This document shows, piece after piece, positions 41,487-51,088 of a DNA stretch of 64,000 bases (the first letter of the stretch is position 1; every line of letters begins with the position of its first letter). Position numbers and translations under genes: made by a program. The notes under the pieces were generated by a model. It was not told the origin of the DNA. It saw only the letters and a list, made by a program, of their open reading frames with translations, and did no database searches. The stretch comes from a bacterium (GTDB lineage Bacteria; Zhuqueibacterota; Zhuqueibacteria; Residuimicrobiales; Residuimicrobiaceae), in contig JAKQNR010000050.1 in NCBI GenBank assembly GCA_029565685.1, positions 1 to 64,000 of the forward strand. Direction: 5' to 3'.

Positions 41487-43397
41487 GTGAGCGAACGTCG
41501 GCGAACGGCTGTTTTCAACCGTATCATACGAACCTGCGCTCTGCTGTTGTGGACCGCGGCGGTCGCTGCGGCGCAGAATTGGAATCTGAACATCTTTCCC
41601 TTGGACCAGATCAAGCCGGGCATGCAGGGAGTGGGCAAAACCGTATTCACCGGCGAGGGCGTTGAAGAATTCGGCGTTCAGGTTCTGGATATCATTAAGA
41701 ATTTTTATCCGCAAACGGATCTTATTCTGGTGCGACTCACCGGCGACCGCGTGGAGCAGACCGGCGTGGTCAGCGGCATGAGCGGAAGTCCGGTCTACCT
41801 GGACGGCAAACTGGTCGGCGCGGTGGCGCTGCGCTTCGGCGAATTTGCCAAAGAACCCATCGCCGGTGTGATGCCCATCGGCTATATGCTGGAGGTGGTG
41901 GACGCGGAACGTACGCGGACGCAAGCGGTGCGCTCCGCTTTTACCGGCGAATACGGCTTTATGCACAATGTGCTGGTGGGTGCTGATGCGGATTTTTGGT
42001 CCACTCTGGCCCAGACCTGGAGCGGCCGGACGAGGGACGGGCAAAACCGCATCGACTCGCCGCTGGTTTTTTCCGGTTTCACCGAACCGGTGCTGGCGCA
42101 GGCGGCGCCCTGGATGCGTGCGCTGGGGTTTCAGCTGATCTCCGGAGGCGGCGCAACGGCCGCGGGATTTCAAGCCGACGGAAGGCTGGAACCCGGCGGC
42201 TCGGTGAGCCAGGTGTTCATCAGCGGAGATCTGTCCATCGATGTCACCGGCACGGTGACCGCCGTGGACCGGAACCGAATTTTGGCCTTTGGCCATCATA
42301 TCTTTAATTTGGGGCCCACTCAGCTTCCCATGGCCTCCAGCCGCGTTCTGACCACTTTGAGCAGCTTGATGGGCTCCAACAAGATGGCTTCAAGCCAGAA
42401 CATCATCGGCAGCATGCGCCAGGACCGCCTGGCGGGCGTATACGGCGAATTGGGCGCAGCGCCGCCTCTGGTGCCGGTCGTTGTTCAGACCAGTTCGGCA
42501 GCCCAAGGCCGCCGGGCTTTTTCGCTGTATATGGCGGATGATCCGGCGCTCAACAATCTCATGCCTTTATTCTTACGGATCGCGGTTTTTCAGTGCCTGG
42601 TGGTCTCTCAGCTGGCCGCGGCGCCCTGCTCTGTGGAGCTGGAAGGCGCGGCGGATCTGGCTGACGGCAGCCGTATCACGGTTGAGGATTTTTTCTCCGC
42701 AGAACAGAGCCTCGGCTTTATGGCAGCGGGCAGTGAGCTCGGCGATGCCTCAGACCTCATCGCCAGTCTGTTGGGCGCTCTTTGGGTGAACGACTTTGCA
42801 ACGCCCGCGGTGCGCCGAATCACTCTGTCAGCGAACATTGTAGAGGGTGAACGCTATGCACGCATTCGCAGCGTCACCCCGGACCGGGCGGAGGTGAACC
42901 CCGGGGATTCAGTTACCGTAGCCATCGAGCTGGCGCATCACGACGGCCGGATCACCACGGTTCGGCAAAGTCTGGTGGTGCCGAAAACCACGACCAGTGC
43001 TTCGCTCACCGTCCTGGTCGGCGGCGGCCGCGCATTGACGCAATATGATGTGCAGACCAATCCGGAAAAATTCCGGCCGAAAAATTTCAACGAACTGATC
43101 GAACTGCTCAAGGTGCGGCGCCGCAACGATCGCTTGTACGTGCAGTGGCGCGTGCCGGCGCCGGGCTTGATCGTCGGCGGCGAAGAGCTGGCGGATCTGC
43201 CGCCTTCGGTGATGGGGATCATGAACCATCGGCGGGTCAGCGAAGACCGGCCGATGCGCGACCGACTGCTGCTTGAAAAAATTTTACCTCAGGATCGGGA
43301 GATCGCGGGGTTCAAGCGCGTTGTCTTTCGCATCGTCCCGGCCGGCGGGGATCCCTCGCGTCGCGAGGCGGGCCTCGAGACCGCCGCAGAGTGGTGA
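41487..43397 (+). CDS. exported SpoIVB (S55)-type peptidase-domain protein
   Basis: A 636-residue protein with a signal peptide (IIRTCALLLWTAAVAAAQ). The N-terminal 110 residues carry the SpoIVB/S55 hallmarks: PLDQIKPGMQGVGKTVFTGE and VVSGMSGSPVYLDGKLVGAV, the latter containing the serine motif GMSGSP (97-102). Later AFGHHIFNLGP supplies a histidine-bearing segment typical of these proteins. The C-terminal 250 residues are beta-rich. It could be a periplasmic serine peptidase acting in signalling, as in Bacillus, but this organism shows no sign of sporulation. Start is GTG with a moderate GGAA site. The beta-propeller gene follows after 69 bp. Confidence 0.8.
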   Translation: MSERRRTAVFNRIIRTCALLLWTAAVAAAQNWNLNIFPLDQIKPGMQGVGKTVFTGEGVEEFGVQVLDIIKNFYPQTDLILVRLTGDRVEQTGVVSGMSGSPVYLDGKLVGAVALRFGEFAKEPIAGVMPIGYMLEVVDAERTRTQAVRSAFTGEYGFMHNVLVGADADFWSTLAQTWSGRTRDGQNRIDSPLVFSGFTEPVLAQAAPWMRALGFQLISGGGATAAGFQADGRLEPGGSVSQVFISGDLSIDVTGTVTAVDRNRILAFGHHIFNLGPTQLPMASSRVLTTLSSLMGSNKMASSQNIIGSMRQDRLAGVYGELGAAPPLVPVVVQTSSAAQGRRAFSLYMADDPALNNLMPLFLRIAVFQCLVVSQLAAAPCSVELEGAADLADGSRITVEDFFSAEQSLGFMAAGSELGDASDLIASLLGALWVNDFATPAVRRITLSANIVEGERYARIRSVTPDRAEVNPGDSVTVAIELAHHDGRITTVRQSLVVPKTTTSASLTVLVGGGRALTQYDVQTNPEKFRPKNFNELIELLKVRRRNDRLYVQWRVPAPGLIVGGEELADLPPSVMGIMNHRRVSEDRPMRDRLLLEKILPQDREIAGFKRVVFRIVPAGGDPSRREAGLETAAEW

Positions 43398-43466
43398 GCC
43401 CGGCGCAGCGGCGGTGAGAAAACCTGGCACGAGATCATGTAACATGTTTTTTAAACAAGGAATAGT

Positions 43467-45602
43467 ATGACCCGATGTCGCTTCTGCTTTACGATTTTAT
43501 TTCTTCCGGTTTGTTTGTTCGGCGCGACGCCGCGGCTGCGCACGTTCAATGCGTTCGCTGATTTCAGCCGCGCCCGGTTGCAGGGCATCACGGTTCTGGC
43601 TGAGGGTTCATTCACTTTAGGCGCCCGGCCGCGGTTGCTGCTCGATACCGGCGATCCGTACATCTGGTCCGTGGCCGGCGACCGCAAGGGCAACCTCTAC
43701 CTTGGCTCCGGCAACGACGGCCGCATCTACCGGATCTCCCCGGCCGGCGACAGCACCCTGTTTTTCGATGCGCCGGAGCTGGAGGTTTATGCCCTGATCA
43801 TGGGCCCTGACGACCGTTTGTATGCCGCAACCTCGCCGCACGGCAAAGTGTACCAGATAGATGCCGATGGAAAGGCACGGGTGTTTTTTGCACCCAAGGA
43901 AAATTATATCTGGGCTCTGGCCTGGGACCGCGAACGCCGCTTGCTCGTGGCCACGGGCGACAAGGCCTGCATCTATCGGGTGGCGGCGGACGGCCGCGCC
44001 GAAGCCATCGCCGCTCTGACGCAGGCGCACGTACGCTGTCTGGCAGTGGATGGCAACGGCGTCATTTACGCGGGCAGCAGCGGTTCGGGCTGCGTCTACC
44101 GCCTGGCGCCCGATCGTCCGCCGTTTCTGCTCTTCGACACCCAGCTGGAAGAGGTGAACAGCTTGGCGCTGTGGCCTGACGGCGCGCTGCTGGCCGCAGC
44201 CTGCGGCGGGGCCGGCGCCGGATCCGTGCCGACCACGCCGGCCGTTCCAATGCGCACGGCGGCGGCTGGAGAAAGCGCTTCCCAAACCGCGCCTGAGAAA
44301 ACCCTGGAAACCATGAACCTGACCATCGAAAGAGCGTTCCCTCCCAGCATCGAGTCCTCGCTTTTTGTCATCGATGCAGCCGGCTACGGCAAGAACATTT
44401 GGAATCAACCGGGAGAACAAGTGCAGGTGCTGGCAAATGATGGAGTCGACAGCCCGCTCGTCGGCACCGGTCCCAGGGGCAATCTCTATCGAGTGCAACG
44501 AAATGGGGAAACGTCGCTGCTGTTCAGCGCCAACACCGGCCACATTTCCGCGCTCGCCGGCGTCCCCGGCCGGCCCCTGATCGTGGCTACCTCCAACCCG
44601 GGCTGGTGCTATAGCCTGGAGACCGCTGGGGCCGGCGCTGGCGGAAGCTATGAATCCGAGACCATCGATGCGGGCATGATCTCAACTTGGGGCGCACTGT
44701 CCTGGAAAGGCCGGCCTAACGCCGGCACGGTGCAGTTCTACACTCGCAGCGGCAATGCCTCCAACCCGGAAAATTCCTGGAGCCCCTGGTCTCCACTGCA
44801 AAAGGACGGCGAGGTGCTGCGCATCAGCAGCCCGGCGGCGCGGTTTCTGCAGTTTCGCTGTGACCTCGCCGCCGGCGGCGCGGAAAAACCCGTGGTGGAG
44901 GAGATCGCCGTTTCCTATCTTCAGATTAACCGGCCGCCTGAGATCACTGCGGTGCTGGTTTTTCCCCCGAACGATTATTACAGCCCCGGCGAAAGCGCGA
45001 CGGATAAACAAGAAAGCGCCGGTCTGGTTTATCCTGCGGCCTTGGGCAAGAGCGAAAAGAAAAAAGGCTGGCGCACGGTGCAGTGGCTGTTTGAGGACGC
45101 CAATCTGGACGGGTTGAGTTTTTCCCTTTTCTATCAGCGTGAAGGCGACGCCCACTGGTATGCTCTGGCTCAGGACCTGCAGAGCAACATTCATTCCTGG
45201 GACAGCAGCCAGATGGAGGACGGTCTGTATCGCGTCAAGGTGCAGGCCAGCGAGCGGCCCACGGTTCCGGAGCCGCTGGCGTTGACAGCGGAGAAGAACA
45301 GCGATGCATTCGTCATCGATAACACGCCGCCGCAGATTTCGTTTTCACCCGGTGCTTCGGGCCGGCAGATTCTCTGCCGGATTCAAGACAGCGGCAACCC
45401 CATCGATTCCATCGAGTATTGCCTGAATGCGCAGGGCTGGAAAAAAATGTATCCACAGGACGGGATCTGCGACAGCAGGCAGGAGTCGATTGTGGTGATG
45501 ATCCCTGAATCGTTTACCGGTTCAGTGCAGCTCGGCGTCAAAGCCGGCGATGCGGCGGGAAATTTTCAGGTGGCGCATACCAAGGTACAGGTGGGACGAT
45601 GA
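43467..45602 (+). CDS. secreted beta-propeller-like protein
   Basis: A 711-residue exported protein (signal CRFCFTILFLPVCLFGA). Residues about 55-400 hold repeated 40-residue blades of a propeller (IWSVAGDRKGNLYLGSGNDG, YALIMGPDDRLYAATSPHG, CLAVDGNGVIYAGSSGSG) reminiscent of SMP-30 or two-component-regulator propellers. The second half contains fibronectin- or Ig-like strands (RPPEITAVLVFPPNDYY, TPPQISFSPGASG). No catalytic motif is seen. It lies between the S55 protein and nrnA, and its TGA overlaps the nrnA ATG (ATGA). It may sense or bind an extracellular or periplasmic ligand, which is inference. Confidence 0.72.
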   Translation: MTRCRFCFTILFLPVCLFGATPRLRTFNAFADFSRARLQGITVLAEGSFTLGARPRLLLDTGDPYIWSVAGDRKGNLYLGSGNDGRIYRISPAGDSTLFFDAPELEVYALIMGPDDRLYAATSPHGKVYQIDADGKARVFFAPKENYIWALAWDRERRLLVATGDKACIYRVAADGRAEAIAALTQAHVRCLAVDGNGVIYAGSSGSGCVYRLAPDRPPFLLFDTQLEEVNSLALWPDGALLAAACGGAGAGSVPTTPAVPMRTAAAGESASQTAPEKTLETMNLTIERAFPPSIESSLFVIDAAGYGKNIWNQPGEQVQVLANDGVDSPLVGTGPRGNLYRVQRNGETSLLFSANTGHISALAGVPGRPLIVATSNPGWCYSLETAGAGAGGSYESETIDAGMISTWGALSWKGRPNAGTVQFYTRSGNASNPENSWSPWSPLQKDGEVLRISSPAARFLQFRCDLAAGGAEKPVVEEIAVSYLQINRPPEITAVLVFPPNDYYSPGESATDKQESAGLVYPAALGKSEKKKGWRTVQWLFEDANLDGLSFSLFYQREGDAHWYALAQDLQSNIHSWDSSQMEDGLYRVKVQASERPTVPEPLALTAEKNSDAFVIDNTPPQISFSPGASGRQILCRIQDSGNPIDSIEYCLNAQGWKKMYPQDGICDSRQESIVVMIPESFTGSVQLGVKAGDAAGNFQVAHTKVQVGR

Positions 45603-46597
45603 ACAAAAGACCGGATTGGCGGGCGCTGGAGCGGTTTATCGATACGAAAAAACGAGTGATTATCACCACCCATGTGCATCCCGACGGCGATGCGATCGGC
45701 AGCGAGATCGCCATGGCGGAGTATTGCCGCCTGCGCGGCTGCGAGCCGGTCATCCTGAATCAGGATCCGACGCCGGAATTTTTCCGCTCTGCGGACGTGA
45801 ACCAGGAGATCCGCTGTTATGCCGCCGACCAGCACGCCGGTTGGATTCGGTCGGCGGACGGTTGCGTGGTCGTCGACATGAGCGACTGGGCAAGGCTGCG
45901 GAACATAGGGCGGTTGCTGCGGCAGCACCGGATCCCGGTGGCCTGTGTGGATCACCACATTCCCACCGATGTCCTTGGCGCGGTGCAGTTCAACCTTCAG
46001 GAGGCTTCGTCCGCCGGCGAAGTGCTCTACCGTTTTTTTAAAGATCGTAAGGTCAAAATGACGCTGACCATGGTCAATGCCCTGTACATGTGCGTGCTGA
46101 CGGATACCGGTTCCTTCCGGTATTCGAATACCACGCCCTATGCGCTGCGCATGGCCGCTGATCTATTGCGCCAGGGCGCCGAGTTTCAGCAGATCTATGA
46201 AATGGTGTATGAGAACCAATCGCGCGCACGAACCGAACTCAAAGGCCGCATGCTTGCTGAACTGCAGTTCGAATGCGGCAATCGGCTGGCTTATTTCAGT
46301 GTGACCAAAGCTCTTTTGCAGGAGACCGGGGCGCAGCTTTGGGAGACCGAGGGGTTTTCTGAATTGCCGCGCCAGATCAAAGGAGTGGAAGTCAGCATCA
46401 TGTTCACCGAAGCGGATGATCACCATGTCAAAGTGAGCATCCGTTCCAAAGGCCGCCTGCCGATCAACGGCCTGGCCATTAAATTCGGCGGCGGCGGTCA
46501 TCTCTACGCCGCCGGCGCGACGCTGTCGTTGCCGCTGGAACAAGTAAAAGAAAAAATTCTATCGGAAGCGCGACTCCTTTTTGAACAGAACGGCTGA
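45599..46597 (+). CDS. nrnA: bifunctional oligoribonuclease/PAP phosphatase NrnA-type
   Basis: A 332-residue DHH/DHHA1 phosphoesterase that degrades nano-RNAs and dephosphorylates pAp. Motifs: HVHPDGDAIGSE (22-33), VVVDMSDWARL, the DHH motif in CVDHHIPTD, CVLTDTGSFRYSNT, and the DHHA1 GGGGHLYAAGA near the C-terminus. It is cytoplasmic. It is translationally coupled (ATGA) to the secreted propeller gene and followed after 6 bp by a histidine kinase, so it is embedded in a signalling-type cluster. Confidence 0.93.
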   Translation: MNKRPDWRALERFIDTKKRVIITTHVHPDGDAIGSEIAMAEYCRLRGCEPVILNQDPTPEFFRSADVNQEIRCYAADQHAGWIRSADGCVVVDMSDWARLRNIGRLLRQHRIPVACVDHHIPTDVLGAVQFNLQEASSAGEVLYRFFKDRKVKMTLTMVNALYMCVLTDTGSFRYSNTTPYALRMAADLLRQGAEFQQIYEMVYENQSRARTELKGRMLAELQFECGNRLAYFSVTKALLQETGAQLWETEGFSELPRQIKGVEVSIMFTEADDHHVKVSIRSKGRLPINGLAIKFGGGGHLYAAGATLSLPLEQVKEKILSEARLLFEQNG

Positions 46598-46603
46598 GAG
46601 GAC

Positions 46604-48145
46604 GTGACCCTCGATTCTCTTTACAAGCTGGCGATGCACGCCGCGCATCTTTCCGATCCCGGCGAGTTTTTCCGCGTGGCTCGCCCGGTTCTCATGGAGG
46701 AGACCGGAGCCGACGCATTGCTGGTGTTTTTTCATGACTACGGCCGCGAGTGCCTGGTGGCTCCCTTTCTTTACAATCTTATGCCCCACGCCTCGCTCGA
46801 AGAGCTCGTGCTCTCTTATGAAGAACCCCTGATCAAGGATCTGTTGATTGGACGTAAGGTCTATTCGCGTCCGCAGGGGGAGAAAAGATTGCTGGCTGGA
46901 ATGCACAGCGAGTTGTTTCTGCCGGTGATGACGCCGGACCAGGTTCTGGGGTGTCTGTACCTCGGCCGTCGTGAACCGCAGGCGTGGCAGGAGCCTCTGG
47001 TGCAGAAAGCGGAGCTGTTAAGCCATTTTCTGGCGATGCCGATGCAGCGCATCCATTGGGAGGAACACAGCCGGCGCACGCACGATCTGCTCAATGCGTT
47101 TCGCGAGCAATACCTCTACATTCTCGACACCATTCCACTGCCGGCGCTGGTGGCGGATCCAGGGAGCGACAGCATCGAGGAGGCCAACCTCTCTCTGCTG
47201 CAATGGCTGCATTACAGCCGGTCATCCCTGTTCAACCGCCGGCTCTCGCAGGTGTTTCCTGATATGCCGGTTCTGCAGCAGGCCAATCTGTGGCCGCCAC
47301 AGCCGACCACGCTGCAGGTGCGGGACGGCCTGGGCAATTTGTTGGAAGGCCGGGCGTTCGTCTCGCCGACCTCGGAATCTTATAAAGACAGAAAAATTTT
47401 GGTTTTCCTGCCTGAGGAGATGGACCCGGGGGCTGCGGCCGGCTCGACAGAGAGCGAAAGCTACCTTTACGCCCTGTCCCACGATCTGAAAACGCCCATC
47501 CAGAGTTTAAAGAGCTATGTCACTCTCCTGCGCGAAGAGTACGGCGCACAGATCCCTGCCTCCGCTATGACCTATGTGGAGCGGATGGAGGTCAATCTGG
47601 AACAGATGGAGGCGCTGATCACCCATCTGCTCGATCTTTCCAGGGTGGGAAGAATAGAAACTCATATGGAATCGGTGGATTCGGCCGATATTCTCAAAAA
47701 TGCGCTGAATACGCTGTCCGGCTTGCTGGAACACCGGTCCGTCAATCTGATCATCGACGCCAGTCTGCCCACTATCTATTGTGACGTCGATCAGATGACG
47801 CGGGTGTTCACCAATCTCATCACCAATGCGCTGAAATCCACCGCGGCGGTCTCTATGCCCAGCATCGAGATCGGCTGCAATGCGCTGCAGCAGGAATACG
47901 AGTTTTATGTAAAAGACAACGGCGTCGGCGTGCCCACACCGCTGCAGTCGCAGATCTTTGATCTTTTTTTCTCCCACGACGGGGTGGCGCGCCACAAGAG
48001 CACAGGCATCGGATTGACGATCGTCAAACGCATCGTCGAACGCCACCACGGCCGGATCTGGGTCGAGTCCCAGGAAGGAAAGGGCGCGATCTTTAAATTC
48101 ACCCTGCCGATGCATTCGGCGACGGAACAGATCGCGCTGGACTGA
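46604..48145 (+). CDS. soluble sensor histidine kinase (GAF-PAS-HisKA-HATPase)
   Basis: A 513-residue kinase without membrane helices. An N-terminal GAF-like domain (about 1-150) is followed by a PAS-like part (YLYILDTIPLPALVADPG onward). The HisKA H-box is YALSHDLKTPIQSLKSY. The ATPase domain has VFTNLITNALKS, DNGVGVP and STGIGLTIVKRIVERH. The H-box 'SHDLKTPI' groups it with phytochrome/HWE-like or bacteriophytochrome kinases, but no chromophore cysteine was identified. Start is GTG with GAGAGGAC. It lies 6 bp after nrnA and 24 bp before the second kinase, with which it probably works. Confidence 0.9.
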   Translation: MTLDSLYKLAMHAAHLSDPGEFFRVARPVLMEETGADALLVFFHDYGRECLVAPFLYNLMPHASLEELVLSYEEPLIKDLLIGRKVYSRPQGEKRLLAGMHSELFLPVMTPDQVLGCLYLGRREPQAWQEPLVQKAELLSHFLAMPMQRIHWEEHSRRTHDLLNAFREQYLYILDTIPLPALVADPGSDSIEEANLSLLQWLHYSRSSLFNRRLSQVFPDMPVLQQANLWPPQPTTLQVRDGLGNLLEGRAFVSPTSESYKDRKILVFLPEEMDPGAAAGSTESESYLYALSHDLKTPIQSLKSYVTLLREEYGAQIPASAMTYVERMEVNLEQMEALITHLLDLSRVGRIETHMESVDSADILKNALNTLSGLLEHRSVNLIIDASLPTIYCDVDQMTRVFTNLITNALKSTAAVSMPSIEIGCNALQQEYEFYVKDNGVGVPTPLQSQIFDLFFSHDGVARHKSTGIGLTIVKRIVERHHGRIWVESQEGKGAIFKFTLPMHSATEQIALD

Positions 48146-48169
48146 GAACGGCATCAAGCGGATGGAAAC

Positions 48170-50029
48170 ATGGGCAACCTGTCTAACAAAACCATGCACA
48201 TCCTCATCGTCGAAGACAACAACGATCAGGCGCATCTGATGCAGCTGATCCTGCAGCGGCATGAACAGGCGTTCGACGTGCACCATGAGGTGGATGCGGA
48301 ACGCGCTCTGCTGCGGCTGCAAAAGGATGCTGTCGACGCCGTGGTGCTCGACTACAGTCTGCCCCACATGAACGGCTTGGAGTTGCTGGCGGAGATCCGA
48401 AAAATGCATCGGCCGCCCGCGGTGGTGATGGTGACCGGCCAGGGCGACGAGCGGATCGCGGTGGAGGCGATGCGGATGGGGGCGTATGATTATCTGGTCA
48501 AGACCCGTGACCTTCTGGACCTGCTGCCGCGCGTGCTGATACGCGCTGTGGAGGAACAACGGCTCTCCTCACAACTTTTGCAGACGGAACAGCGGTATTT
48601 CGCACTGTTCGAAAAAGCGGTGGTCGGCATTTTTATTCTCGATGCCGCGTCCCTGCGCTTTATCCAGGTCAACGAGATGGCCCGTACCATGACCGGCTAT
48701 CAGCAGTCCGATCTGTTGTCGCAAAATTTCTCCCGCATCGTCTCCGGCCGTTTTCAGGAAATGCTGTCCGGTTTTTTCGCCAAGATCCGCCGGGATGATT
48801 ACGCCGCACTCGATCACCTTCTGCTGGTGCGCGCCGACCAGTCTCTGCTGCCGGTGGACATCAGCGCCAGTCTGGTCTCTGTGGCCGGCACTCCGGTGAT
48901 CCAATGTTTTGTGCGCGACATCAGCGAAAAAATCAAAATGCAGCGTCAGCTGCTGCTGAGCCGGCAGCGGCTCATCTCCTTGTTCGACGGCATCAGCGAT
49001 CCTATCTCTGTCCAGGATCGCGATTATAATCTGGTCATGGGCAATAAGAAATATGTTCAGGTCAATTCGCTGAGCCAGTCCAAAATGCTGGGCGAGAAAT
49101 GTTACAAGGCCCTGTTCGGCCGCTCTGAAAAGTGCCTGGATTGCCCTATGCGGGAAACCTTGGAAACCGGCGGCACGCGATTTCTCGAAATCTACCATCA
49201 GGGGCGCACCTTTCACATCTGGACCTTTCCCATGACCGGCATCGACGGCAAGCCGGAACTGGTGGCCGAGTACGTCAAGGATGTCACTGAGCAGAAAGAG
49301 ATCGAGCGGCAGCTGATCAAGTCGGAAAAGCTGGCCACCATCGGCCTGCTCTCCTCGGGCATTGCCCATGAATTGCGCAATCCGCTGAACGTCATCGAAA
49401 CGGCGCGCTATTCCATCGAAGATCAGCTGAATCACAAATATGCCGATCTCGATCAAAAGCTGGACATTATCAAGAAGAACATTCGGCGGGCTTCGCAGAT
49501 TATCGAAAACCTGCTCCAGTTCTCCAAACACTCGATGTATGAGCGCGAGCGCATCGATGTGGAAAAACTGGTGGACACCACGCTGTCGCTTTTGGAAAAA
49601 GAGATCGCTGTGCGCAATATCCAATGCGAGAAAAAGTTTGAAAATGTAAGCATGGCGTTCTTCAGCCTGGATTCGCTTAAGCAGGTGTTTTTAAACATTA
49701 TATATAATGCGGTGCAGGCCATGCCCAACGGCGGGGTGCTGCGCATTTCAACCCGCAAGCAGGCGGAGCCGAATTGGATCGTCATGGATTTCACCGATAC
49801 CGGCGTGGGTATTTCGAACGAAAACCTCAAACACATTTTTACGCCGTTTTTTTCCACCAAACAGCACTCCGGAGGAACCGGTTTGGGTCTGTATTTGTCC
49901 TATTCGATCGTCAAGCGCGAGGGGGGAGACGTTCAGGTAAAGAGCCGGGAGGGCGTTGGCACTACTTTTACCGTCAAGCTGCCAGCAGTAAAAGCTTCCG
50001 AATCGCTGCAACCGCCAGTTAAATATTGA
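48170..50029 (+). CDS. receiver-PAS-PAS histidine kinase
   Basis: A 619-residue protein. It starts with a response-regulator receiver domain (IVEDNNDQ, phospho-acceptor D61 in VVLDYSLPHMNG, VMVTGQ, K near YDYLVK). Two PAS domains follow (about 145-260 and 270-385). Then comes a kinase core with SSGIAHELRNPLNVIETARY, the N-box NIIYNAVQAMP, DTGVGISNENLKHIFTPFF and GGTGLGLYLSYSIVKREGG. The CGHE-like cysteines in KCLDCPMRE in the second PAS are unusual. No DNA-binding domain. The receiver at the N-terminus suggests phospho-relay from the upstream kinase to this one. Confidence 0.92.
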   Translation: MGNLSNKTMHILIVEDNNDQAHLMQLILQRHEQAFDVHHEVDAERALLRLQKDAVDAVVLDYSLPHMNGLELLAEIRKMHRPPAVVMVTGQGDERIAVEAMRMGAYDYLVKTRDLLDLLPRVLIRAVEEQRLSSQLLQTEQRYFALFEKAVVGIFILDAASLRFIQVNEMARTMTGYQQSDLLSQNFSRIVSGRFQEMLSGFFAKIRRDDYAALDHLLLVRADQSLLPVDISASLVSVAGTPVIQCFVRDISEKIKMQRQLLLSRQRLISLFDGISDPISVQDRDYNLVMGNKKYVQVNSLSQSKMLGEKCYKALFGRSEKCLDCPMRETLETGGTRFLEIYHQGRTFHIWTFPMTGIDGKPELVAEYVKDVTEQKEIERQLIKSEKLATIGLLSSGIAHELRNPLNVIETARYSIEDQLNHKYADLDQKLDIIKKNIRRASQIIENLLQFSKHSMYERERIDVEKLVDTTLSLLEKEIAVRNIQCEKKFENVSMAFFSLDSLKQVFLNIIYNAVQAMPNGGVLRISTRKQAEPNWIVMDFTDTGVGISNENLKHIFTPFFSTKQHSGGTGLGLYLSYSIVKREGGDVQVKSREGVGTTFTVKLPAVKASESLQPPVKY

Positions 50030-50054
50030 CATCCTGAATAAAAATCCTTAAATT
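50026..50054 (+). promoter_or_regulatory. sigma70-like promoter of the polyprenyl synthase operon
   Basis: TTGACA and TAAATT are separated by exactly 17 bp. The -35 overlaps the stop of the preceding kinase gene. Transcription would start near 50061, about 53 bp before the GTG at 50114. Confidence 0.65.
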
Positions 50055-50113
50055 TTTGCAAAATGAAATCCTCCCCCTAAAGGGCATCTCTAAATGACGC
50101 TTCAGGGAAACGT

Positions 50114-51088
50114 GTGAACATCGATTCCATTTCCGCACCGGTTAACCGACAACTGCTGGATTTCGAAAAAGCGCTGGCCGATCTATTGCATTCACGCATT
50201 CCGCTCGCCGAACAGATAGTCCGTTATGTAGCCGGATTGAAAGGTAAACGTCTTCGTCCGCTGTTGGTCTTTTTAACCGCTGATTTGCATGGCAGCGGTT
50301 CGGAGAAGACGATGTTATCCGCATTGGTGGTGGAATTGCTTCATACTGCGACCCTGGTGCATGATGATGTGGTGGATAATTCCGAGCTGCGCCGTGGTTC
50401 GCCCACCGTCAACCACTTGTGGGACAATCGCATCTCCGTGCTGATCGGCGATCTGCTCTTCAGCCGCACGCTGACGACGATGCTCAAGCTCCAGGACGCC
50501 CGGGCGCTGACCATTTTGAGTGAGGCCACAGACCGGATTACCGAGGGCGAACTGCTGCAGATTGAAAACGGGGGTCAGTTTGCCGTGGATGAGGCGCTGT
50601 ATCTGGATCTCATCGGCAAAAAGACCGCTTCTCTGTTGAACGCTTCCTGTGCGCTCGGCTGCCTGTCGGTCACCTCCGATGAGGCCTCGTGCGCGCGCAT
50701 GAAGCGGTTCGGAGAGAACCTCGGCATCGCCTTTCAGATCAAAGACGACCTGCTCGATTATACGGGCAGCCGCTCCAAGTTGGGCAAACCAGTCGGCAAT
50801 GATCTGCGCGAACATAAAATCACTTTGCCGTTGATCCAGGCCTTACGCCAAGCCGGCGACGCGGAGCGGGAACAGGTGCTCACTTGGTTGGCGCAGAGTT
50901 CTTTGGACGAAGCGGCGACCCGCCGGATTCTCTCGTTTGTCGAGGCGCAGGACGGAATCGGCTATGCCCACCAGGTGGCGACGCACTATGCCCGGCAGGC
51001 TGAACAAGAATTACAGCCCTACGCGGATTCCGCCAGCAAAGCCAGCTTAATGAAATTGGTTGATTTTGCGATCACTCGAGAAAATTAG
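50114..51088 (+). CDS. ispB: polyprenyl diphosphate synthase
   Basis: A trans-isoprenyl diphosphate synthase (324 aa) making the long prenyl side chain of quinones or a related lipid. The two aspartate-rich motifs are LVHDDVVDNSELRRG and QIKDDLLDYTG. Lysine and arginine diphosphate ligands appear in LKGKRLRP. A small residue (A) lies five positions before DDVVD, typical of long-chain enzymes. GTG is the start, with CAGGGAAACGT upstream. The gene end overlaps the ApbE gene by 29 bp. It heads the operon behind the promoter at 50026-50054. Confidence 0.93.
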   Translation: MNIDSISAPVNRQLLDFEKALADLLHSRIPLAEQIVRYVAGLKGKRLRPLLVFLTADLHGSGSEKTMLSALVVELLHTATLVHDDVVDNSELRRGSPTVNHLWDNRISVLIGDLLFSRTLTTMLKLQDARALTILSEATDRITEGELLQIENGGQFAVDEALYLDLIGKKTASLLNASCALGCLSVTSDEASCARMKRFGENLGIAFQIKDDLLDYTGSRSKLGKPVGNDLREHKITLPLIQALRQAGDAEREQVLTWLAQSSLDEAATRRILSFVEAQDGIGYAHQVATHYARQAEQELQPYADSASKASLMKLVDFAITREN

